From positions 20,928 through 84,927 of the forward strand of contig NW_019775548.1 in assembly GCF_001039355.2 (NCBI RefSeq): a stretch of DNA of 64,000 bases, given 5' to 3'. The notes under the pieces are model-generated. The model was given only the letters and a program-made list of their open reading frames with translations, did not search any database and was not told the DNA's origin. The DNA comes from Lingula anatina (lineage: Eukaryota; Brachiopoda; Lingulata; Lingulida; Lingulidae). Shown piece by piece: positions 33,183-46,278 of this stretch; position 1 is the first letter of the stretch, and each line of letters starts with the position of its first letter. The position numbers and the translations under genes are program-made.

Positions 33183-35614
33183 TGGGTATGTTCTGATGGT
33201 GGACTTCACAAAAGTGGTTGAGCTACAAGTTAGACCAAGTTCTGGGGCTGGGGACTTAACTCTAGGGAACTAAAGTATAACTATATTTCTATATTTTGTA
33301 GCATAACATGACTTTTTATAGTCACATTTTAGTGACTGTAAGTAATTGAAAAAAAAAATGACAACAGTTATACTTTGAAGAAACTTTTGAAGATAAGTAT
33401 GTTTTTGCAGCATCAATTAACAGAATTTATATACTACTTGGTGTTCATTTTTGATAAAAGAGCAAAATAAGATTTACAGTATACTTGATGGAAAAAAAGC
33501 AAACTTGAATGATGGAATCTGCTTGCATTTATTGTTGAAAGGGTGTTGGTTTTATGTGTTTAAAGCAAAAACCATCAAATTTAGGGCTTGGGAATTTTTG
33601 TTTTATGTTCTGTCCTTCAAAAGATTTCTATGTATGCTTAAGATAATGCAATATATTGCCAATTCAATATTTGGCTCAGTTATTTTGTTATGTATGTCTC
33701 TGTTGCCCACTTATTTGTATTATAGAGTTTTCTTCCAATCCTTTTTTCAGTCACTACAAAGTTTTACAACTGATCTTAAAATGTTGACATTTTTTCCAAA
33801 TTTGCATTTTGGATGCTATTTATTTCATTCCATTTATCTTGTGTATGTTTGCTTACTATTGTCAGTGTCTGTACCATTTATTTGTAAAATTAATGTCAAT
33901 TTCAAAATTTTGTGCACTGAGTTTCCTGATTGCATTTCTTATGGCATTTGTAAACACAAGGCAAGTTATTGCCAGAACTCCTTTTTGTCAAACTGCCCAA
34001 GTTAATTACTGGCCATTATTGCCATTTGAAATATGAATAGTTGTTAAATCATGCTTAAAATGTCTTTTCCGCCCGTCTTGTTGTGAGACGTGTGATACAC
34101 GTATTGTAATTTGCCTGGTTGCTGGTTAAGTACTGCAAAGATTTTGGACAATTATACTTTTTAGATAAAGATAATATTGGAATATTATGAAACTGAGGAT
34201 GTTGCTTTGTCAAACAGGGTTGTGCAACTGCATTTGATAAATAAGTACCTTTTTGCAAATGAAAAAAAAAAAAAATAAATTACAGGGCTTTAGTTATTTA
34301 TCCTAGAATTCTTATTGATATTCACTGATTGACAACTGTACACATTTTTTTTACTGTATGGCAAAAGCAATAATACTGATTAATTCTAGAAATGTTTCAG
34401 CAGTCAGGGTTCAGTGAAATGAGCAAATTAAGAATTTAGCAAGCAAACCCCTTGCAAGATATCATTTAGCAAATGAAGATGAAGTGAAACAAACAGGATA
34501 GAAATTGAAAATTTTTTCAACCAAGATAGATAAATTTATAACTTATGAACAAGACTTCATGATTGTCTTATTAGTGGTAGATCCTCTGCAGGCAGGGAAA
34601 CCTATAGACTTGTTAGCATGTTGTGATGGCCTCTTGCAGACCATTATATAATTAACTAAACACCATCTTTGTTATATAAAAGAGAAGAATATAAATTGTG
34701 AAGTTGAGGATTCATTTGCAGGTCATTAATACAAGATTGTCATTTTCAAAAGTAGATCTCATTAATACTGCCTCTATGAAGACTTTAAAAGGACTAAGCA
34801 GATCCTATTACTTGACGAAAGAAAAAAAATGGAAAATTAAACTGGAGATTCTGATATGAATTATACTGGTGCTAGATTCATCAAATCCTCATGAGGTATA
34901 ATTTATGTTATTTTAATGTAGTAATAGTGAATAAGTTGTGTACAGAGCATATTATTCTAGATTAATATCACACCGCATGTGGAACATACCAAATCAAGTA
35001 ATAAACTTACTAGCCTAGAAGGTAAAACTGTTTTGTGTTAATTTTACTTAAATTTTACGACAATCAGAATTCAATTTTGTTCTGCACAACACCTCTGAGA
35101 TAAAGAGTGGACAATAAACTTTTCAGCGCATGTTTCTTCATGACCAATTTACCTCAAACATTTTAATCATTTAGTAAACTTCACATGATTTTTTTTTTCT
35201 CGTGAACTTCAGTAATTCTGCAAATATGTAAAAAATCAGCAAAATGTGCAATAATACAGTTTTATTGCAAGTTTTACACCTCTGTTAAAAAAATTATTCA
35301 ATAATTATGTGAATGTAGTCCTTTTTTGATAATCATAATATCAGACATGTACAGGAAGAATGAAGCCCTATAAACAGACAAAAAATGTTAACAGTACTTT
35401 AAAATATAAAATTATGACCCAATGATTTTTTGTATCGGTAAAACACAAAAAAAAGTAATGAATAACAGTTATGCCTGTATCTATCAACTTAGGTCAGTAG
35501 TAGGCTTAAGCATTCATCACAATAGATCATTTACAATGAACAAACGGTATCTAGATGGAAGAAAGAGACCAGGAAGAATGTCCAGTGCTAGTTGACCTCC
35601 TGATTTAAGAGAGG
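33183..35614. other. Intergenic region between convergent Rab33 and SCLT1
   Basis: AT-rich 3' regions of two genes pointing at each other. AATAAA at 34274-34279 follows an A-run and is a weak candidate poly(A) signal for Rab33, implying a 1.1-kb 3' UTR. The 184-codon plus-strand frame at 33451-34005 is T-rich and hydrophobic by composition, and no family is recognised. Confidence 0.5.
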
Positions 35615-38600
35615 CTATCGGCCATGAGATAGGGGTAGACTATGGTCACTGTGCTCGGACTGGGAGTCCTCTCGGGACACACGGCCAGACTGACCATTAG
35701 ATGCCAAGTCGGACATTAACAGTGGTGCTTGGAACCTGCAAGAAGATAAAAAATTAAAGACTGCTAAGGATTTTTAGAAAACATAAAGAAATTCATCCAT
35801 TAAATATACTCTGTATCACATGCGTGACTATTTCATTGGCAATGAGAATCTCAAGCAATTCGTGCATGGATTGGGTTACAGACCAACTAGTGTCCAGCTG
35901 AATACAGACTTAACTTCTAGATGTGTGGATGCTGACCTGTCCAGCCCAGTGCTCACACCACCTACCTGACCCCTGGATGTCCTGACTGTGACCTGTCCAG
36001 CCCAGTGCTCACACCACCTACCTGACCCCTGGATGTCCTGACTGTGACCTGTCCAGCCCAGTGCTCACACCACCTACCTGACCCCTGGATGTCNGTACTC
36101 TGTATCACATGTGTGACTATTTCATTGGCAATGAGAATCTCAAGCAATGCGTGCATGGCCTATTGGGTTACAGACCAACTAGTGTCCAGCTGAATACAGA
36201 CTTAGCTTCTAGATGTGTGGATGCTGACCTGTCCAGTCCAGTGCTCACACCACCTACCTGACCCCTGGATGTCCTGACTGTGACCTGTCCAGTTCACTGG
36301 CCAGGAAGCGTCTTTCTTGCCTCATCCTACGTTCTCTAGCCAATTGCTTGGATACCTGGCAAATTAATGAAATTTTATGAACTGCTGCAGGTACCATATT
36401 ATAAATTAAAGATCAATGACCATACAAATGACTTGCAGGCATCACAAAAAAAAAGTATCAATGGATAATATGTACTATGTATGTTGGAGGAAGACAGTTC
36501 AATCTAGCACAAAATGAATATATAATAATAATAATAATAATGAAATTTCAGAACATCTCAAACATTTAAAAAAAAATTCTTTGTTCTTTAAATATTGTCC
36601 ATGTGACCTATCACAGATTAATTCAATTTAACTTCAGTTGTGTATTCAGTTTTATTCTGAAGTGTTTAAGTCACTTCATATTTTTACAGTCACCTGTGTA
36701 GCAGCATCTTGGGCTCGTGACTCTGCGTCTCTCACACGATTCTCCATCTTCTTAATATTGTTGGTATATTCTATAACAAGGTTTTCTGCCTAAAATGACC
36801 AATTGGTTAATCTAAGCGATTGTCCTAAATAAGTAAATAACCTAATAGTATTTAATTTTTAATTATTTACCAACTGGTTCAATGAATATCTGGAACGGCT
36901 GACTCTGGTCACATTTCAAAATAGCCTGTCTCACTTAAAACCAAAATCAATCTTTTAGCAAATACATACAAGGAAAATGGGTGGGTAAAACCTGCTGAAG
37001 CACCTTTCTGTCTAACTTTTCTTTTTAAATATTATGGTAATATGCACAAACCAGGTCTTGATGAGCAAGACTTTAAACAAGTAGATCATATCTGAATCAA
37101 ATACCTGTACAGTTTTTTCTTTGCACTCTTCCAGGAGCCTTGTCAGCTCCTCTGCTCTGCGCTTCAAACGGCCATTTTCATCTCGCAGATCTGTTATTTT
37201 GCCTTCAAATTTTTGGCTGATTGCTTGGCATTCTTCTTTCCATCTACAGCAATTAATTTTAAATTATTAATTTTAAATGCGAAATAATTAGGACACTTTT
37301 TACCATTATTAGACAAAATTCCCCAATTCTATTAAGCAAACGTAAAAAAAGACAACAAATTCATAGCAATGTTTCAAATGTCCTTTATTTAAATTCTAAC
37401 ACCTTATACTCTGTTTTTTGGTTTTTTGATCAACTGCTTATTTATTTTTTTTTCTTTTTCCTTACTACTGATTAATTACAAAATCATTTTCCTTTTTTAC
37501 TCACTTGGCCCCCATTCTCTGTTGCTGTAACAGCATATTCCTGAGTTCTTTGGTGGACTGTCTGTGTGCATCTTCCATGCTCTGCATGCGCACTTCACAC
37601 TCACGCTCCTTCATCAGCTGCTCCTGATCTCGTAAGGTAAGCTGTAGAAAATGAATGAAATGAACATTATATCTCTGAATAAACCAAAAAGTATCATAAA
37701 TATCCTATTTATTTCAAAGTATTTATTATTAGTCATTCAAGAAAAAAATTATGCGTGGATGACTATAATCCACATGAGCTTTCAAATAAATGAAACTGTT
37801 AACTGAGAGCCTTGATTTTTTATTATTAATTATAAAGATGTCTTTTAATTCTATCTTCAAATGAACTTTTTTAATTATATAAGACTTCTAAAAATCCCTC
37901 TCTCCTCCCCACTTCCTTCCAAAAAGAAAATCCCTTCACATCCAATATCACACAGTTTACATCTAAAATCTGGGGTAGCGCTAACACTCGCCAATTTAGC
38001 CAAATGCTAAAACTGACTGCAATTGGCTAAAGAAAAAGGGCTTGATTTGACATGTTTTAGCCAAATTATAACCATTTTGATAACAAATTGACAAAAATGT
38101 GGTGATATGGCTAAGCGAAAAAGATTGCTAGCGCTACCCCAGAAAATCTCTCATAAAATATGTAAATTAATCACCTCTTTGCTACATTTCCTATCTGCAG
38201 CTTCTTTTTCTTTCTGTGCCTGCTGCATTTTTCTTTTTAATTTATCAGTTTCGTCAAGCAGTTTCATACGCTCTTGGTTGACATCCTCAAATTCTTGCGA
38301 CATTGTTGTCACACGCTCACGTAGCTGATCAATTTGCATTTGAAGTTGTGATTTCTCCTGAATGTGACTGAAAAATTAGACACATTTAACTTTATATCTG
38401 AAAACCATAGAACCCATAAGAAATATTCAAACCCAAAATCCTTCAATATTAAAACTGATTCAGGTGGTACATTTATCAATTTAAGCAAGTTCATTATTTA
38501 AGAAAATCACAAAGGCACTAACAATGCTTATAACTTTTATACACACATAGAGCGAGAGATACTAAGTGCTCTAAGTGCTTTGATAACATATGAGAAATGT

Positions 38601-41600
38601 GTACAAATCAAATTCAGGAAATTACATTTAGCAACTATATGACACTGCCATCTCAACCTGAGACTTCTCACCAGGATAGACTGGTCTCCAGATTCATTGA
38701 CATTTATACACATTTCTCATTCTAGTTCTACTGGACAACTAAAAAAACATCCACTCATTTGCTTCATAACATACTTCATCTCCATTCTCTTCACATTCCC
38801 CTGCAGAGACTCCAGCTTAATGACAGCTTCGTCCCTGAGAGTTTCGGCTTGACAAGCTCTTTTGTTCAACTCTTCATAGTTTGCCTGCTCCTTACTTCCC
38901 ATCACCAAGCCTTCCTGATACAGCTGCAGGGAGGAATTAAATAGTGATTTCCCATTAGTTCTTCTCATAAATGGAAATGGAGTGTGTGCGTGTGTGTGTG
39001 TGTGTGTGAGTGTGTGTAAACACATCACTGTTTTACACAGACATGTTGCTTTGATTAGTAATTAGTCATTTATAGCAACAAAATTATACCTTAACATTTT
39101 AAGTCAAGAAGGAAAAAATGAAGTTGACAATTCAATTTATCAAACAATGCAGCAGCTATAGTCAGTGGTATCTGCCATCCTTCATTTCCTTGTGAACACT
39201 TTATAGACTTTTAATCTCCGTTTCAACATAAAATCCAGCATTAGATTTTATTTTCTCATTATATCATTACTGGATGAATCAAATATTCACTATGATGTGT
39301 AGACAAAAGTTTGAACACAGGGGACAGAATAATAAATGAAGTATTACAAAAGATTGTTTCTTATATTTGTTACCACTATGTAGTTTTGTAACATACTTTT
39401 TCTAGTTCAGACTCCACTGCTCTCTTTTCTCTGATAGCTCTTTCAAGCTGGGCTTGCTTCTCACTGTTGTCCTAAAAAGAGGGAAAAAAAGACAGTAAGA
39501 ACATTAATGAGTTGTTCTTTTCAGGTTAACTCACTAAATAAAAACCTATGACTGTGAAACATATAGGACACTGCAAGTTTTTCCAATAAATTAGAATGAA
39601 TAAATGTTGTTATTACTCATAAATGGTATATTACAGATTGTTTGTATGTGCAATACAATATACATGTGTAAGATATTGCAAGTGATCCAGGTTGTTGCCT
39701 ATAAAATTATGTGTATAAAAATAAGTGAATGTATGCCTTTCAGTATTCAAAGTCTGTACTAAAACCTACCATTTCCATATTCTGAAGTTCTTCCATGAGT
39801 TTAGCAATATTGTTATTGCACTGCTTACGGATATTTTCCACCTGAAAGAAAAAAGGGAGACTCAGCTCCTTGCTTTATGTCACTTTTTCCTAATTTGATA
39901 CTTTAATTGTATATATTATATAACTTAGTAGATAAGAATTTTAGTCATTTTTCTGATTCAAACAGCCTTCAATGTTTTTTTTTCTTCTTTTATTTGTTTA
40001 TTTTTCATGTGCATGTTCCATTTTTTCTTGCTTATTTTTTTCTTTTCTTTCCTTTTCCAACAACACCATCAAACTCATTATACAAGGGATTTTTTATATC
40101 AGCCACAATAAACAACCACAGTATATATACACACACATATCACTAAGACCTACTGGCATGGCACTGATCTCCCAGTTTACTAACCTCTTTCTTGGTCCTG
40201 AGGCCAGCCTCATCTATCAGTTTACTCATCTGGTCCTGTAGTCTCTGGTTTTCTTCTGTTTGTTGCTGTTCTCTGAGCAGAGCCTAGGAAAGATGGAAGA
40301 ATGACCAAACAGGCTTAAAGCATTTGTATTTAATCCACTAAAAACCTTGCAAATGCAAAGAAAATCACTATTTCTTTGATTTACATTTTCCCCAGAATAT
40401 TATATCTATCAAAACTGGCTCCCTAAAGAATTTTTTCAAACAGTGACAATCAAATTATATAATCTTGCTTGAAATAACTATTTAGATATTATTAATCAAT
40501 AATTTAATTGAAACTGAAAGAGAAAAAGATGGGTTAATTTCATACCTGATCTTTTTCTAACAAAGCATTCTCTGCCATTTGAACATTCTCCCTGTTTTGC
40601 AAATGAAATTCATACTCCTTTTGCTCCAGATCAGAACTGAAAGGGATTTTTAAAAATAATATTAATGAAATTTACCATAAATCTTTCAAATTTAATTTGC
40701 TTCTATGATTTATTTCTCACTGATTTATTAGTCTTTACAAAATGCCACATGTCTTCATATTGCCAATTCAAATTGTAAAAAAAAAATGATATAATATTAT
40801 TATAACACTATTTTCAAATAACATAAGTACAATAATGAAAGATGACTTTAAAATACATAAGTATTTCAAAACCACATTTTCTCACTTTTTCTTTTGAAGC
40901 TCTGTTAGTTTTTGGTCCAGTTCTGTCTTGTCCTTTTTAAGCTGATCCACCTCATAGTTCTGGGTAGACAATCTATTATGCAAACACAAATATTGAAAAT
41001 ATACTAAAAGATCAAACCAAAAATAAAGCATTATTTCATCAAAACAAGTGAAAACTCCATACAGTGTTATTCTGTGATGTCTGCCACAATTGATCAGAAT
41101 TATATTTTAGATAAGCCTTGAAGAGAGTTCTTACATCTTGATTTTTGCAAATAAAGTTTAAGTGTACAAATATCAGTATGAGTTTGTATTAAAGCTTTTC
41201 TTTCAAGCAAATCAAATTCAACATGTAATACACAGTATAATTAAACTGTATTGTAATAATTAGCACTTGGAATTGAATGACACCAAAATTAAAAAAATAT
41301 ATATATGAACTAACTTTGATTCTAGTTCAACTATAATCTCCCTCATTTCCGTCTCCCTGCTGTCAGATGTCCCTACTCTACGGATTGCGTCGTCTCTCTC
41401 CTGTTCCCTCTTCAGCAGTTCTTGTCCCAAGACTTCCAGTGTCTGCCGCAGTTCTGCTGCCTGCATGTTGGCTGTTCTACCCTCATTCTTGCTAACTCTG
41501 CAACAATTGATATTAAAAAACCTGTATTTGACAATAAATACAACATTTTAATATATACTGGTTGCTGTGAGTAACTCTGCACAGGGTCACTAATGCAATT

Positions 41601-44597
41601 TGTTAAAAATCTTCATCGTAGGGATATTATTGCAATTATGACTTGGTGGCTATATTCTTTTGGGGAAGGTTCATGAAGACCCATCTTTGAATGCATATAG
41701 GACCACACAGTAACAAATGGTAAAAAGTCCAAAACTGCAACATGTATTTTTTTTCACAGACTATACCTTTCTTTAAATTCTTTAATCAGTTTCTTTGATC
41801 AATTGTTTATACCTCAGCTGTTCCTGCAGGGATTGCACTTCAGCAGTCAAATCTGCCACTGCTCTGGTATACTGCTCCTTCACCTAAAACAGGACAAACT
41901 TATAAATAAGTAACATTAAATATAAACCCAAGCCTAATATACATTGTTTTTCCATCTCTTACATTTTACTGGAAAACTTGTGCCTACCAATTTAGTTAAA
42001 TTTTAAGTTAATGAAAAGAAAAAGGTTTGAAAGGAGAAAGGGTGTTATAGAAGTAAAAATACTTTGGGACAGTTCCACTGGAGATGTTTTAGAAAAGTAT
42101 GCCTATGATTTTTTTCTTGGTGCAGAAGTGGCAACACTTGCTTATCAATCTGGTGGCCTTGAGTCAACCAAATTCCAGCCTAAAGTATTCTTGTTAAAAC
42201 TAAGGATAAGATTGCAACTCATTTGCACTATTAGATATTAACACATTTGAAATTTCAACTCACCGCCATTGCCTGTGTCTCCAGATGTCTAAATCGTGGA
42301 TCATTTCTGGAGTCCTCAATCTGCTGCTCCAGGCGTTCCACCTCCTGACACGCCTCCTGCCACATCTGAACGGCAGACTCCTTCTCCTATCACAGTACAA
42401 AAATATGGAAATGTAATTGGTCTCACTGATCTCAGCACTTATTGGCACATCCGTTTCTTTTTGCTTTTTATCCCTTTTATTAATTAATTAATTAATCTAT
42501 TTTTGGGTGATTTTTTTTTAATTTGATAAGCAACAGATTGACCAACTCTATAAAGTATAAAGTTGGCAAATCAGTATTACGGACTGTTTTGTTTTGCTAA
42601 CAAGAAGCTGGTACTTGTAAAATTCTGCTTATGAAATGTCTGATATGTCAACTGTTTGCAAATTTAAAGCATTATAAAAGTAACACAAAGGAAGAGTCCA
42701 AAGATGGCAATGCTGGGTAAGCAAAGATTAGATGATTGTATTGTTTAAATTCAACTTGTCAAAATGATTGTTCTATAAATCTGTCATTTTGAACAACATG
42801 TTTCCAGAAAAGACATCTTACAACAAAAAGAAAAACTAGTTAATACCTGTAAAGCAGCCATGATTTGCTGCTGTAGGTTTTCCAAAACCTCATCATCTTC
42901 TCCAGTGCTTGGCTTCAAGGCCTCTGAATCAAAGTCCTCTAACTGATGTTGAATATTCTCCTTCAACTCCCTTGTCAGCCTAGGAAGAATGAAAATTGAA
43001 AATACAATGATATATGTTTCCTTATCAAATAAATTTTAATTCAAAGAAATCAGCAATGCTACAGTTATTCATAACACTTTTCCCATACCCCCCTGATATA
43101 AATTAATGTTAAACTTGGTATATCTTTTCACCATGATAAAGATGAAGCACTGTTTCTTTGAGAACATTCCTCCTACCTTTTGTTTTCAGATACCAATCTC
43201 TCTAGATGTGACTTAAGTTCTCCAATTTCTCCCTAAAATGGTGAAAGAAAAATTTTATGAATGAGAAAAATACTCAGTGAAGAACAATAGATGAAAATGA
43301 GGAGAGAGAAAGAGAGAGAGAGAGAAATGAGAGGGGGGAGAGAGAAAGACAGAGAGAGGAGGGGGTAGCAAGAGGTAAAAAGTACATCTGAATCAGAATT
43401 TGAGAATTTCAAACTTAAAACACTAGAATATAAATTGACTACCTTATAGCGTTCAATCTCTCTCCTAAGCTGTTGAATTACACTGTCATATTCCACCACT
43501 AAAGGTGACAACAAGCTGAAATACACCAGGAAAAAAATCAATAAGTGAGACCTTGAATGTTATTGCACACCATTATAAAAACCTTCGAGAAAGATAATTT
43601 GAACAAAATCAACTTCTCTCAACATCAATAATTTTCTTAATTTCTGATGCACCTACCTTTTATCAGAAAACCAAGGTGGAGAAGCATCACTGCCTTTTCC
43701 CTAAAAACGAAACATTGACATAGCTCATTAACATGACCTATAACCATTTATGTCAAGTTGCTGCAACCTGTCTCTGATGACTCCTCTGAAAGAGACAGAC
43801 ATGGTCTCCCAAAGCACAGCTGAGCTAGAAAACCAACTAGTATATGGACAGATTATAATTCAATAGCATCACTTGCTGTTTACTTAGAATAAATAAAACA
43901 TTCTATAATACAGAGCACATAAGAAATAAATTGCAAAGCACTACAGACAATGTATTTGCAGCATCTAGATCTACCGAACCAATTAGACTGCATTTGTTAC
44001 ATTTTGTAATAAAAGACTTTTTTTATTATTTAAACCCATCTTCCATGGCAGCAAAATTTTGTATCTATTGCATGTCTTTTAATCAAACTTGAGTTTTTCA
44101 ATTAGACAAGACTTACTGGCTGTAGACTTAGAGGAGGATACTGAGACTGATACTGGCTGAGGACATCATTCAACCGTCTCACTGGAAGGAAAATAGACAG
44201 CGATATATTTGAACTGTACATATTTGTAAACATAGATTTTGTTGAACAACCACAGTGTTTCAAATATAATCTTTTTCACTGACATAACTACATCTGCTCC
44301 ATTTAAATTCTAACGCAAAAAAGCACAGAAAAAGCTACTGGTAGGTGAAACCTTTTAAAAGATTCAGACAAAGGACCTCTAATCCCAAGGCAGGCAAGAT
44401 GAAGCTGACGGTATCCTTATTCAGAGGGCATAGAAACCAAATTTGCAAGGTATGTTTTATCTTTATTCCTCCGTTAACCTTCTTACACAGTTAAATTACA
44501 GAAAACAAGTGTTCAAAAACATATTCTGTTTAACTAAATGAATGAAAGGTTAGACGCTACCTTGATCGCGTAAAAAGCTCACTTCTTCGGACGCCAT
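35615..44597 (-). CDS. SCLT1: SCLT1, distal-appendage coiled-coil protein (sodium channel and clathrin linker 1)
   Basis: Twenty-one exons, in transcript order: 44561-44597, 44117-44181, 43657-43700, 43443-43515, 43177-43232, 42847-42979, 42264-42386, 41813-41883, 41315-41497, 40886-40972, 40546-40636, 40185-40283, 39770-39841, 39397-39471, 38775-38923, 38175-38367, 37505-37641, 37105-37243, 36694-36789, 36285-36355 (or 36258-36355), 35615-35735. All phases agree, giving 704 residues (human 688), or 713 with the longer penultimate exon. It begins MASEEVSFLRDQVRRLNDVL and contains LLSPLVVEYDSVI and GEIGELKSHLERLVSENKRL, which align with vertebrate SCLT1. The rest is almost continuous coiled coil. 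SCLT1 builds the distal appendages of the mother centriole needed for ciliogenesis. The end (SREDSQSEHSDHSLPLSHGR) is Ser-rich. A second copy of exons 1-7 is at 49631-52102. Confidence 0.94.
35806..36280. repeat. Contig-edge duplication around the N at 36094
   Basis: Sequence from 35806 (TACTCTGTATCACATG) is repeated from 36096, directly after the single N, with a few substitutions and a 4-base indel. It is followed by the same minisatellite. This is consistent with two overlapping contigs joined end to end. Confidence 0.85.
35935..36290. repeat. 56-bp minisatellite at the SCLT1 penultimate exon donor
   Basis: Units start with ACCTGTCCAG at 35935, 35991 and 36047 (the third is cut by the N), then at 36227 and 36283 after the N. 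The period is exactly 56 bp. The last unit start overlaps the exon end, so every unit contains a copy of the minus-strand junction CTGGACAG|GTCA plus a second, stronger donor-like site, GGTCAG|GTAGGT. Confidence 0.9.
36094..36094. other. Assembly gap (single N)
   Basis: One ambiguous base inside the minisatellite, with the following sequence repeating the preceding 290 bp. Confidence 0.95.
37970..38142. mobile_element. 173-bp MITE, CTGGGGTAGCGCTA family, copy 2
   Basis: Perfect 14-bp terminal inverted repeats CTGGGGTAGCGCTA and perfect 5-bp target duplications AAAAT (37965-37969 and 38143-38147). Located in an SCLT1 intron, 32 bp from the exon at 38175. It is in the opposite orientation to the NAA15 copy by internal sequence. 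Confidence 0.93.
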
Positions 44598-44952
44598 TCC
44601 TGAAAATTAAAATTTCTATTCACTCTTTCTTTGTTAAGTTATTTCACTGGTCAATATAACCGACTAAGTTAAATGAATAAGATAGATTCATCACCAAACG
44701 GTCAACGACCTTCACAACAAACATTTTGAGCAATCCGCCATTACTGTAAACAAAGTAGGCACGGAGTTTATTATGACGTCACAAAAACGAATATTATCTC
44801 ATTTTAGCAAATAAAAGTCTATAAAATCCACAGAAAATTTACCACTTTCATTCAATTTTATTTCAAGATTTTATGATATCTCACTCACATAGAAATGATG
44901 TATTTTTATTTATTCCATGCGAGATGAATTCCAAGTCACATGACAGTGCAAA
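44598..44952. promoter_or_regulatory. Shared bidirectional promoter of SCLT1 and CCDC22
   Basis: The two start codons are 355 bp apart, head to head. A perfect palindromic CRE, TGACGTCA, lies at 44774-44781, and GCCATTACTG about 35 bp to its left resembles a YY1 site. The second copy of this promoter (52103-52456) keeps the CRE at 52278-52285. The role is inferred from position and motif. Confidence 0.65.
44774..44781. promoter_or_regulatory. CRE palindrome TGACGTCA
   Basis: Consensus CREB/ATF site roughly midway between the two start codons, unchanged in the duplicated copy. Confidence 0.6.
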
Positions 44953-46246
44953 ATGGAGGAGGTGGATAACATCATTATCCACTCTTTACGAAGTATAGGA
45001 TGGTAAGATATCGTGTCTAAGTTTGATGCATCTGTCATAGAAAAAAATATAATTGTCTTGATAGCACTTCTTGTTTTTACGCATCAAGGGAGCTCTGGGA
45101 CGGCAATGTAATATGATAATGCACGTTTCAAACCGAGAGTTCCTGTCGGCGGTCTGTTGAATGGTCGGCGTACAACATGCATCAACGCAACAGTGCCGCT
45201 GTACCAAGGAATATGTGGCCCATTTTTGTCGTGGTATTTCTCACCGGTTGTGACAAAATCACTTGAAGTTCACTTTCATGTTTAAAATGTTAGTTATACA
45301 ACAAGTATAGTATCCATTTTTTGGCTTATGATGATTTTATTGCCCTTTATTAAGTTCAGAAAAGGTAGGTCGCCTCCCCCCTAAAAATATACCCTTCTGC
45401 CAAATAAGGTACATCTGATTACTGAGAATGAAAATCAGCACATTTTGATTATTTGGGAATGTAGCTGATTAAACAGTTGCCTTTGAATAATTATAAATTC
45501 TTTTCAGTTCCATAGATGAAAGCGTAGAAAGCTTACACCAGTTCAATACAGAGGTGATAGTAGAGGCTGCAGTAAAATGTCTCCGCGTGATCAGTGGTTT
45601 GACGGAGCTGCCCACCAGTTTGCCACCTGGCATGTCAGCACGCTTCAGACTGGGCACGACGTTAGCACAAGCCTTAACAGTAAGTCTGCCATGTCAAGTC
45701 CACAGGGAAAAGGGTCATTAATAAGCTTAATAGTTCAGTTTATATACCAACCAGAAATTGACTTTAAACGGTTGTATAAATTCTGCATGGTTTAACCATT
45801 GCACCTTCTCAGTGTATATTTTTAAGACATGGATGAACAGAAGTTATATGTTCCCTGTTGATCTGAATCAACAAAAAAGGCTGATATGCTACTCCACAAT
45901 TGAAACACAGAGACTCAAGTAATGCTTTGCTTACAAAACAAATGGATTTTGATATCTTTCAGATAATCATTTGGTATAACATTATAGTATTCCAGTATCT
46001 TCAAATAAGTGTATAAACATATTAATTGGATATGATATATTATGTAATTGACTATTTTATTTTTATTTTAATTGGTATGCTTTAAAATTTTTAATGTATT
46101 ATCCATACTTTTAGTAGTTTATTTAAGGATTTTTATTGGTTATTTTAGGAGTATATTTTACAATTTTAAGTTTTAATATGTTATACTGTACACAGCCCTG
46201 AGATGAATGTATAGCATAATGTTAAAGAACTCTATAATTATAAGTA

Positions 46247-46278
<32 letters not shown>

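Noticed and set aside
33451-34005. 184-codon open frame downstream of Rab33
   Set aside because: T-rich sequence gives a low-complexity hydrophobic translation; no recognisable domain and it lies in the expected 3' UTR.
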